Shown piece by piece: positions 7,707-14,559 of a stretch of DNA of 64,000 bases. A program made the translations under genes and the position numbers. The number at the start of each line of letters is the position of its first letter. Positions within the stretch are counted from its first letter, which is position 1. The stretch lies in assembly GCA_040385875.1 (NCBI GenBank), contig JAZKGO010000040.1, positions 1 to 64,000 of the forward strand, read 5' to 3'. Under the pieces are notes generated by a model. It worked only from the letters and a program-made list of their open reading frames with translations. It was not told the origin of the DNA and did no database searches. This stretch comes from JANMZR01 sp040385875 (GTDB lineage Bacteria > Bacteroidota > Bacteroidia > Cytophagales > Spirosomataceae).

Positions 7707-9185
7707 ATGAAAAATCTTATACTCTTTTTCTTCTCAATTTTCTCAATATTAAACACATACGCTCAAGTTGGTATCAACGCTGATAATTCTGCACCACATT
7801 CATCGGCAATGTTGGATGTAAAAAGTACTTCAAAAGCATTTTACCCACCACGCATGAATACTACAGATAAAAACAATATCGTAAACAAACAAGCTGGGGC
7901 AGTAGTGTTTGACATTACCCTAAATCAATTGAACTATTATAATGGAACTAGCTGGGTGGCGGCCTCTGGTGGAGAGCTTACTTTGCCATATATTCAATCG
8001 AAAAGCGCATTCGTAGGCTATTCAGGTGGCTTACTAAAAATTACAAATAGTGAACCAACTTTTGAAGCGGTTGCAATCAATGGTATTGTTTCTGGAATAA
8101 ATGGTTATGGAATTAGGGCTATGGCCACAAATACAGATGGTGTTAATACAGGTGGAATTTATGCAACCAATAACTCAACAAATAATAATGGCGTTGGAAT
8201 TTGGGGCACTCATGCAGGTGGAGGTGTTGGGGTAAAGGGTGGTTCAATTTCAGGTGTGGGGGTTAGTGGTAATTCAAATTCTGGAGATGGCGTATCTGGT
8301 ATCTCAAATTCAGGAGCAGGTGTTTATGGTTCCTCATCCTTTTTGGGAGTGTATGGCTTTTCAGAAGCTCCATTTGGATATGGAATTTATGGTATAAGTA
8401 ATGGATCGGACGGTGTGGGGGTACGAGGCAATGGAAATGGAAACGCTGGTGATGGTGTACAAGGACATGCCTATACGGGTTCAGGAGTATATGGTTTTTC
8501 AACTGGAGGGAAAGGAATTAATGGCGCCTCGACCTCAGGAACTGGTGGATTTTTCTCCTCAACTAATGGCAATGCACTTATTACACTAAATGGCAATGTA
8601 GGCATTGGTGTAATTGACCCTAGTTACATTTTAGAGACAAAAAGTAGAGTAAGAATTAGACATTCCGTTGACGGAACACCAGATGACAATACAGCTGGCA
8701 TTTTGTACAACAATTCCTCAAATGGAGTAGGTGCTTTTTCTGGAATGAAAACCGATAATCAAGTTGGATTATTCATTGGTGGTAATTGGCGGTTTTGGGT
8801 GGATAATACGGGTGCAGGCTATTTAAATGGAAACTTAATCCAAACATCTGATAAACGTCTGAAAAAAGATTTTACTCAATTAAACAATTCATTATCAAAT
8901 ATTTACAAAATAAATGGCTATCATTTCAGGTGGATTGAAGAAGCCAGAAATAAAGAAATTCAAACAGGTTTTATTGCCCAAGAAGTGCAAAAAATATTCC
9001 CAGAATTAGTACAAACTGATGATAAAGGGTTTCTTTCTGTAAATTATATTGGCTTAATCCCCCATTTGATTGAGGCGGTAAAAGTGTTGAAAAATGAAAA
9101 TGAATTATTGAAAATAGAGCAAAAAGCAACCGTTGATAGATTGGAGAAAATAGAAGAATTATTAAATACTTTTGCCAAGAAATAA
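7707..9185 (+). CDS. Secreted fibre-like protein with C-terminal Peptidase_S74 chaperone domain (copy 3)
   Basis: A 492-residue exported protein. It has a signal peptide (ending NTYAQ), the shared N-terminal module, a long Gly-rich repeat stalk (units such as GVGVSGNSNSGDGVSGISNS), a GNVGIGVIDPSYILETKS junction and an S74 domain from about residue 380 (TSDKRLKKDF, with S381 and K386 at dyad spacing). The C-terminus is a short coiled coil (LKNENELLKIEQ). Its S74 half closely follows copy 1 at DNA level, while its N-terminal and stalk half is closer to copy 2, so it looks like a recombinant of the two. S74 domains trimerise the stalk and can cleave themselves off after folding. The lipoprotein gene downstream starts 7 bases after its stop. 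Confidence 0.88.
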   Translation: MKNLILFFFSIFSILNTYAQVGINADNSAPHSSAMLDVKSTSKAFYPPRMNTTDKNNIVNKQAGAVVFDITLNQLNYYNGTSWVAASGGELTLPYIQSKSAFVGYSGGLLKITNSEPTFEAVAINGIVSGINGYGIRAMATNTDGVNTGGIYATNNSTNNNGVGIWGTHAGGGVGVKGGSISGVGVSGNSNSGDGVSGISNSGAGVYGSSSFLGVYGFSEAPFGYGIYGISNGSDGVGVRGNGNGNAGDGVQGHAYTGSGVYGFSTGGKGINGASTSGTGGFFSSTNGNALITLNGNVGIGVIDPSYILETKSRVRIRHSVDGTPDDNTAGILYNNSSNGVGAFSGMKTDNQVGLFIGGNWRFWVDNTGAGYLNGNLIQTSDKRLKKDFTQLNNSLSNIYKINGYHFRWIEEARNKEIQTGFIAQEVQKIFPELVQTDDKGFLSVNYIGLIPHLIEAVKVLKNENELLKIEQKATVDRLEKIEELLNTFAKK

Positions 9186-9192
9186 AATTCTC

Positions 9193-9563
9193 ATGAAAAA
9201 ACAAATAATTATCTCCGCAATTTTTATCCTAATTGCTATTTTCAGCTGCAATTCTTCCACAAACAAATCCATTGAAAAAACTGATGAAAATACAATGGAA
9301 GTTAATCTTGATGATTTTTACCTAATTTTCACAATCGATGGAAAAGAGGTGAATATTCCCATCGAGGAGGTTTCAACTTCATATAATGTGGCTTTGAAAA
9401 AACCAATTTTTAAAATTATGGGAGGTGAATATGGTAAAATCAATCTGTTTTTGGTTACTACCGCCGACGTTACAAAGCCATCGACCACTCCATCGGGAAG
9501 TACTGATCCTGACGACCAGATAAATCAAGGCTCCGTTTCGCTGCAAAACTTTCCTGAAAAAAA
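9193..9563 (+). CDS. Hypothetical lipoprotein, 3' end lost in gap
   Basis: The ATG at 9193 is chosen because it opens a standard lipoprotein signal peptide (MKKQIIISAIFILIAIFSC, with the lipobox Cys at residue 19) 7 bases after the fibre gene stop. An in-frame ATG at 9172 inside the upstream gene gives a poorer N-terminus. The visible 123 residues after export are acidic and Thr/Ser-rich and contain FTIDGKEVNIPIEEVS, a pattern that could be a small beta domain. I do not recognise the family. The reading frame runs into the 100-N gap at 9564, so length and C-terminus are unknown. Position suggests it belongs to the fibre operon. Confidence 0.7.
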
Positions 9564-9663
9564 NNNNNNNNNNNNNNNNNNNNNNNNNNNNNNNNNNNNN
9601 NNNNNNNNNNNNNNNNNNNNNNNNNNNNNNNNNNNNNNNNNNNNNNNNNNNNNNNNNNNNNNN
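9564..9663. other. Assembly gap (100 N)
   Basis: Exactly 100 Ns. The left flank is the plus-strand lipoprotein gene and the right flank is the C-terminal side of a minus-strand DUF6702 gene, so two convergent gene ends are missing. I see no shared sequence between the flanks, so the true gap length is unknown. Confidence 0.98.
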
Positions 9664-9989
9664 TCTACAATTTTTGTACCCTTAATTTTGTTTTCAAAAT
9701 CAATTGCTTTTTCAAAATCATCGGTAAAAATCCTTACTGATATTTCGTAATTTTTAGCTTTAGAATTATAATCTATTTGGGTGATTGAAGTGTGGAAAGC
9801 GTGGGCATTTAGTGATGAGTTGAGCGGGGTGCGTAACCTGATGAACGATGAGTTCTGAGTCCTGAGTTCTGAGTTGGGATTTAAGTCAAATGCAATTGAG
9901 TAATTAATAGTTGTTAAAAATAAAAACAACAGGAATCCAATAATTGAATTCCTGCAACTCTTTATATCAATGAAAAACTTATCCCTCAT
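9664..9989 (-). CDS. DUF6702-family exported protein, 3' end lost in gap
   Basis: The frame is read from ATG 9989 (a GTG one codon earlier is possible) into the gap at 9663; 108 residues are visible. A hydrophobic export segment (IIGFLLFLFLTTINYSIA) is followed by HAFHTSITQIDYNSKAKNYE and ISVRIFTDDFEKAIDFENKI, which match the start of DUF6702 proteins (typically 'HpFyvSvteIeyn...eisvriFtDDfE'). Their function is unknown. Unusually, about 29 residues rich in N, S, R and T lie between the signal peptide and the HAFHTS start; their DNA is a short direct repeat of a type normally found between genes. Its start is 10 bases downstream of the rseP stop on the same strand, so it is probably read through from rseP. 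Confidence 0.72.
9849..9876. repeat. Short direct repeat inside the DUF6702 gene
   Basis: About 28 bases made of near-identical 10-mers (TGAGTTCTGA, GTCCTGAGTT, CTGAGTTGGG). The repeat is in frame within the minus-strand DUF6702 gene and encodes part of the extra segment (NSELRTQNSS) between the signal peptide and the conserved domain. Confidence 0.6.
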
Positions 9990-9998
9990 CACTTATCA

Positions 9999-11381
9999 CT
10001 AATTGAACGACTTAAATATCCCGTTGCCAATTACAAATATCATCAGACCCAAAAGGATAAAAGTTCCAACGGCCTGTGCACGTTCCATGAATTTTTCAGA
10101 GGGGGCTTTACCCACAATCATTTCATAAATCAGGAATACGGCATGACCTCCATCAAGGGCAGGTATTGGTAATAAATTCATAAACGCAAGCGCCATTGAA
10201 AGTAAGCCTGTTAGCATCCAGAATCGATTCCAATCCCATACTGAGCCATACATTTGAGCGATTTCAATAGGGCCCGAAAGTGCTTTATCGGCTCTTACTT
10301 TTCCTGAAAATATCTTCCCAAAGCCTTTCATATTATCGGTAATTACGCTAAATGCTCTGGAAGTACCAATTGAAATAGATTGAGAAAGCGTCAAATCCTC
10401 ATGAACAGGTTTTAACTCATCGTCTTTCATAACAGCGACAATTCCAGTACGACCCTTATCAGTTACCGAGAGATTCAAAGAGTCCAATTGACCTGCACGG
10501 TTAATCACCATGGTTATTTTCTTGCCTTTATTTTCATTGAGGGCCTGCTTAAATTCATGATAAAATTCAATCGGCTTATTATTAAAAGCAACTATTTTAT
10601 CTCCTGGTTTAATACCCGCTTTTGCGGCTGGAGAAATCGCATCTTCCTCATTACTACCCTTTTGCAATGAAGGCTCCACTTCTTTCACCTCAAAATGATA
10701 AATAGGAGCTACAAATTCAGCTTTGTTATCAGCCAACTTATTCAAAAAATCATCTGGCAAATAAACATCCATTATTTTTCCTCCACGGTCGACAGTAAAA
10801 TAACTTTTATCACCCATTAAAATATCTGAGCTTCTTATATCTTCAAATTTTATCAGGTCTTTCCCGTTGGTTTTCAGAATTTTATCACCCGTTTTTAGGC
10901 CAGCATATTGGCCTAATTCATACGCCGCAATCCCTCTCTTATTTACTTCACTCATAGGTGTATAGTTTTCACCATTACTTTTAGTGAGGCAAATGAAAAT
11001 AAACACACCTAAAATCACATTGACAATTACACCCCCTAACATTACAATAAGGCGTTGCCAAGCAGGCTTAGCCCGAAATTCCCACGGCTCAGGTGTAGCC
11101 GCCAGATCTTTAGCTTCCTGGGTTTCATCTATCATACCCGCAATAGATACATACCCGCCTAGTGGAAACCAGCCTAAACCGTATTCAGTATCACCCACTT
11201 TCTTTTTGAAAAGTGCAAAATTCAAAACATTAGGTAATGGGAAAAGGAAATCGAAGAAAAGGTAAAATTTATGCACTCTCATACCAAACCATTTGGCAGT
11301 AATAAAATGACCGAACTCGTGTAAGCTTACTAAAATCGACAGCCCTAATATTAGCTGCGCTACCATGATAAAGGTTTCCAT
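9999..11381 (-). CDS. rseP: Site-2 intramembrane metalloprotease RseP
   Basis: A 460-residue polytopic protease that cleaves membrane-anchored anti-sigma factors and leftover signal peptides within the inner membrane. The zinc motif HEFGH lies in the first helix (about residues 21-25) and the second zinc-site motif is LLPIPALDGGH near residue 405. Two PDZ-like segments are visible (around 145-185, YELGQYAGLKTGDKIL, and 250-300, AAKAGIKPGDKIVAF). Helices are predicted at the N-terminus, about 105-125, about 385-405 and the C-terminal end. Length fits the family. It lies 142 bases downstream of dxr on the same strand, a frequent Bacteroidota pairing. Confidence 0.95.
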   Translation of the reverse strand: METFIMVAQLILGLSILVSLHEFGHFITAKWFGMRVHKFYLFFDFLFPLPNVLNFALFKKKVGDTEYGLGWFPLGGYVSIAGMIDETQEAKDLAATPEPWEFRAKPAWQRLIVMLGGVIVNVILGVFIFICLTKSNGENYTPMSEVNKRGIAAYELGQYAGLKTGDKILKTNGKDLIKFEDIRSSDILMGDKSYFTVDRGGKIMDVYLPDDFLNKLADNKAEFVAPIYHFEVKEVEPSLQKGSNEEDAISPAAKAGIKPGDKIVAFNNKPIEFYHEFKQALNENKGKKITMVINRAGQLDSLNLSVTDKGRTGIVAVMKDDELKPVHEDLTLSQSISIGTSRAFSVITDNMKGFGKIFSGKVRADKALSGPIEIAQMYGSVWDWNRFWMLTGLLSMALAFMNLLPIPALDGGHAVFLIYEMIVGKAPSEKFMERAQAVGTFILLGLMIFVIGNGIFKSFN

Positions 11382-11523
11382 TAATTGTGTTTAAATTGAA
11401 ATAGACTAATAAAATTTTAGACTTAAATAAATGATTTTAGTTTTAATAATTTTCAATGATCAACTTTTATATTCTAGTTGTAAGATTTTTGATTTGAAAA
11501 TTGAGCTTTACTTACTAAATATT

Positions 11524-12705
11524 TTAAATATTTTTAACAAATTCACTTGCCAAATTCCTAGCCTCAGCATCACTTTCTATATAATCTGCCAAACTTGGCT
11601 TTTGTACAAACGAAGTCTTTGATAAGGTATTTTCTATCAAATCAGACATTTCCAAAAAACCTATTTTATCAGCTAAAAAGGCCTCTACTGCTATTTCATT
11701 AGCGGCGTTCAACACACAAGGCTGATTACCGGCTTTGTCCAAGGCGTCAAAAGCAAGTTGCAAGTTACGAAAAGATTTGCAATCGGGCTGTTCAAAAGTG
11801 AGGGACGGGTGATTTAGGAAGTTGAACCGTGGAAAATCTGATGTGATGCGTTGCGGATAAGCCAAAGCATATTGAATGGGCAGCTTCATATCAGGCAAGC
11901 CCATTTGAGCTTTCATACTGCCATCGGTAAATTGCACAATTGAATGTATAATCGACTGAGGATGTACCACTACCTCAATTTGGCTGGCCGTTAAATCAAA
12001 CAACCATTTGGCCTCAATTACCTCCAAGCCCTTGTTCATCAAACTCGCTGAATCGATGGTAATTTTAGCACCCATTACCCAGTTAGGGTGTTTTAAGGCT
12101 TGTGCTTTGGTTACTTTTTCCAGTTCATCTTTTTTCCAACCACGAAATGGCCCGCCTGATGCGGTGAGGACGATTTTTTCAATTGGATTGTATTCTTCGC
12201 CCACCAAGCATTGGAAAATCGCTGAATGTTCGGAATCCACTGGGAGGATTTTCACCCCACGCTTTTTGGCTAAATCGGTAATAATTTCACCTGCCACCAC
12301 CAAAGTTTCTTTATTGGCCAATGCAATATCTTTACCAGCTTCAATTGCTTTTATGGTGGGCAAAAGACCTACATAACCCACTAATGCGGTTAAAACAATA
12401 TCAATTTCGGGGTCTTGAACTACTTCTGAAAGAGCTTCATTTCCAGCGTAAACCTTAATCCCTAAATGTGTTAATGCTGAATTAACTTTGTCAAAAAGGC
12501 TTTCGTTGGCAATTACAACCGCTTTTGGGCGAAATTTATTTGCTTGCTCTATCAGTAAATCGGCATTGTTTTGAGCAGTTAGCAAAGTACATTCAAACTC
12601 ACAGAGTCCTGTGGATAAATTGGAATGGCCATTAATCACTTCTAATGCCTGCGTGCCGATGCTCCCCGTTGAGCCAAGAATGGCTATTTTTTTAATTTTT
12701 ATCAA
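11524..12705 (-). CDS. dxr: 1-deoxy-D-xylulose 5-phosphate reductoisomerase
   Basis: A 393-residue cytoplasmic enzyme converting 1-deoxyxylulose 5-phosphate plus NADPH to 2-C-methylerythritol 4-phosphate, the committed step of the MEP isoprenoid pathway. Visible motifs are the NADPH-binding GSTGSIGTQAL at the N-terminus, ALANKETLVVAG, PVDSEHSAIFQCL (metal and substrate residues), LTASGGPFRGW (the flexible lid), HPNWVMGAKITIDSASLMNK and the substrate-binding NKGLEVIEA. The length is normal. It lies upstream of rseP, and its start is 60 bases from the gap at 12765, so any promoter is probably in or near the gap. Confidence 0.97.
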   Translation of the reverse strand: MIKIKKIAILGSTGSIGTQALEVINGHSNLSTGLCEFECTLLTAQNNADLLIEQANKFRPKAVVIANESLFDKVNSALTHLGIKVYAGNEALSEVVQDPEIDIVLTALVGYVGLLPTIKAIEAGKDIALANKETLVVAGEIITDLAKKRGVKILPVDSEHSAIFQCLVGEEYNPIEKIVLTASGGPFRGWKKDELEKVTKAQALKHPNWVMGAKITIDSASLMNKGLEVIEAKWLFDLTASQIEVVVHPQSIIHSIVQFTDGSMKAQMGLPDMKLPIQYALAYPQRITSDFPRFNFLNHPSLTFEQPDCKSFRNLQLAFDALDKAGNQPCVLNAANEIAVEAFLADKIGFLEMSDLIENTLSKTSFVQKPSLADYIESDAEARNLASEFVKNI

Positions 12706-12731
12706 TGTGTGTTTGTAGTAATTCTATTTTT

Positions 12732-12764
12732 TTGTCATTTCGCACGAAGTGCAGAAATCTGAGT
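12732..12764. repeat. Bacteroidota-type interspersed palindromic repeat, cut by gap
   Basis: TTGTCATTTCGCACGAAGTG continues to CAGAAATCTGAGT. It contains the small palindrome GCAC-GAA-GTGC. On the minus strand it translates as LRFLHFVRNDK, a string that I recognise as a recurrent translation product of dispersed repeats in this phylum. The 100-N gap starts directly after it, consistent with the assembly breaking inside a repeat. Confidence 0.6.
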
Positions 12765-12864
12765 NNNNNNNNNNNNNNNNNNNNNNNNNNNNNNNNNNNN
12801 NNNNNNNNNNNNNNNNNNNNNNNNNNNNNNNNNNNNNNNNNNNNNNNNNNNNNNNNNNNNNNNN
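12765..12864. other. Assembly gap (100 N)
   Basis: Exactly 100 Ns in the intergenic space between dxr and the GH3-family gene. The left flank is an interspersed repeat; the right flank (AAAAGTTGTCAAATC) does not repeat it. Confidence 0.98.
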
Positions 12865-12884
12865 AAAAGTTGTCAAATCTAAAA

Positions 12885-14372
12885 TTACCCCACCGCATCC
12901 GCAATTTTCCTATCATTAGCTAATCTTGGCAATTTATTTTGACCGCCTAGTTTGCCTTCGCTTTTCATATAATCAATAAAAGTGTTGCGTTTTACGGACT
13001 TTATTTTTAGTTTTTGGAGAATATTGCCACGAATTAGATCGTCATAATAAACATTTAATTCTCTCAATTTGTTGTCGATGTCAGTTGCGAAGTTTTCCAA
13101 ATCGGCAGGGGGATTGGCAAATTCTATCAGCCATTCATGGTAGGGCAAGCCGCCTTCAACTGGGGTTACTTGCGGTGCAACGGTAAACTCCACCAACTCG
13201 GCTTTTTCGCTTCGGCTCATAGCATACTGCATCGCTTTTTCCACTTCCTCGCCAATTACATGCTCGCCAAATGCCGAAATAAAATGCTTTATACGGCCTG
13301 TAACCACTATTTTATATGGATCCAAGCTCACAAATCGCACCGTATCGCCAATGGAGTAGCCCCAAAGGCCCGCATTGGTATTCATAATTAAGGCATAATT
13401 TACTCCTAATTTTACCTCACCCACATGAAGCCTACGAGGTTTGGCTTTGAAATAATCAGTGACGGGAATAAACTCATAATAAACGCCAGAATCAAGCAAA
13501 AGCAAAAGCCCTTCCTCGTTTTGCTTGTCCTGATAGGCAATAAATCCTTCTGAAGCCGGATAAGTTTCAATACTATCAATTTTTTTGCCAATAGTATCAA
13601 ACAATTTGGCACGATAGGGCTCAAAATTTACTCCGCCATACACAAATACAGAAAAATTGGGGAAAACATCTTTGATTTGTTTGCCTGTACGTGCCTGAAT
13701 CCGATCAAAATACATCTGCACCCAAGGCGGAATACCCGAAATCAGCGACATATCTTCATTGATGGTTTCGTCAATTATTTTATCCAGTTTTTGCTCCCAA
13801 TCTTCTATGCAATTGGTGTCGTAACTGGGCAACTGATTACTCCGTAAATAGTTGGGAACGTGATGATTAACTATCCCTGAAAGCCTGCCCACATGCACCC
13901 CATTTTTCATGGACATTTCAGGTGAACCTGATAGAAATATTAATTTTTTATCGGTCCATTTGGTGTTTTTTGTTTCCTTTATATAGCTAAAAAGGGCATC
14001 ACGGGCACTGCTAATATGGTAGGGAATTGAATTTTTTGAAATTGGGATGTATTTAACTCCTGAAGTAGTGCCAGAGGTTTTTGCAAAATAAAGCGGCTTT
14101 CCAGGCCAAAGTACATTGGCCTTACCGTCTACCACTTGATCTATATAACTTTTAAGCCCCTCATAATCTCTCAGCGGCACAGCTTCTTGAAAATCAATTG
14201 GGTTATGAATATGATGAAAATGATGGTCTTTGGCAAAAGTAGTATGGGCGGCATCTTGCATCAAACTCTGCATCCAAAGGAGTTGTGTTAGTTCAGGCCG
14301 CTGCATCCAAGTTCGGTTTTGGCCTAATATCAAACTTGCAAAAGGGCCTGCTAAAAGCGACCGAATTCCCAT
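12885..14372 (-). CDS. GH3 auxin-responsive-promoter family adenylating enzyme
   Basis: A 495-residue cytoplasmic protein of the GH3 branch of the acyl-adenylate-forming enzymes, which in plants ligate hormones such as indole acetate or jasmonate to amino acids. Visible motifs are the ATP-binding loop KTSGTTSGVKYIP (about residues 98-110), the adenine-binding ETYPASEGF (about 270-278) and the ATP motif YSIGDTVRF (about 345), followed by GRIKHFISAFGEHV at the hinge. The length is right for bacterial members. Bacterial GH3 homologues are common in Bacteroidota and their substrates are largely unknown; a carboxylic acid-amino acid ligase is inferred. The upstream region shared with the divergent helicase gene carries a heptamer repeat. 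Confidence 0.88.
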   Translation of the reverse strand: MGIRSLLAGPFASLILGQNRTWMQRPELTQLLWMQSLMQDAAHTTFAKDHHFHHIHNPIDFQEAVPLRDYEGLKSYIDQVVDGKANVLWPGKPLYFAKTSGTTSGVKYIPISKNSIPYHISSARDALFSYIKETKNTKWTDKKLIFLSGSPEMSMKNGVHVGRLSGIVNHHVPNYLRSNQLPSYDTNCIEDWEQKLDKIIDETINEDMSLISGIPPWVQMYFDRIQARTGKQIKDVFPNFSVFVYGGVNFEPYRAKLFDTIGKKIDSIETYPASEGFIAYQDKQNEEGLLLLLDSGVYYEFIPVTDYFKAKPRRLHVGEVKLGVNYALIMNTNAGLWGYSIGDTVRFVSLDPYKIVVTGRIKHFISAFGEHVIGEEVEKAMQYAMSRSEKAELVEFTVAPQVTPVEGGLPYHEWLIEFANPPADLENFATDIDNKLRELNVYYDDLIRGNILQKLKIKSVKRNTFIDYMKSEGKLGGQNKLPRLANDRKIADAVG

Positions 14373-14411
14373 AAATTGTATTTTTTGAATAAAATAATCA
14401 GTAAAGATAAA

Positions 14412-14446
14412 AAATGTAAAATGTAAAATACAAAATGCAAAATGTA
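14412..14446. repeat. Five-copy heptamer tandem repeat
   Basis: Five 7-base units lie end to end: AAATGTA, AAATGTA, AAATACA, AAATGCA, AAATGTA. They occupy the 187-base divergent spacer between the GH3-family gene (minus) and the PcrA helicase (plus). No promoter match is obvious within it. Confidence 0.75.
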
Positions 14447-14559
14447 AAACTCAGAAAAGAGAAAATATAGCCGTCAAAATTCTGTATTTTTGCAGACGAT
14501 TTGAATTGAAATTTAAAAATCGACTTATTTATCAGGTCTTTAAACATACATACCAATAA

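Noticed and set aside
4824..9185. Prophage or contractile-injection remnant suggested by 'tail fiber' domains
   Set aside because: No capsid, terminase, baseplate, sheath, portal or integrase genes are present, and all three proteins carry standard signal peptides. S74-type secreted proteins are ordinary in Bacteroidota.
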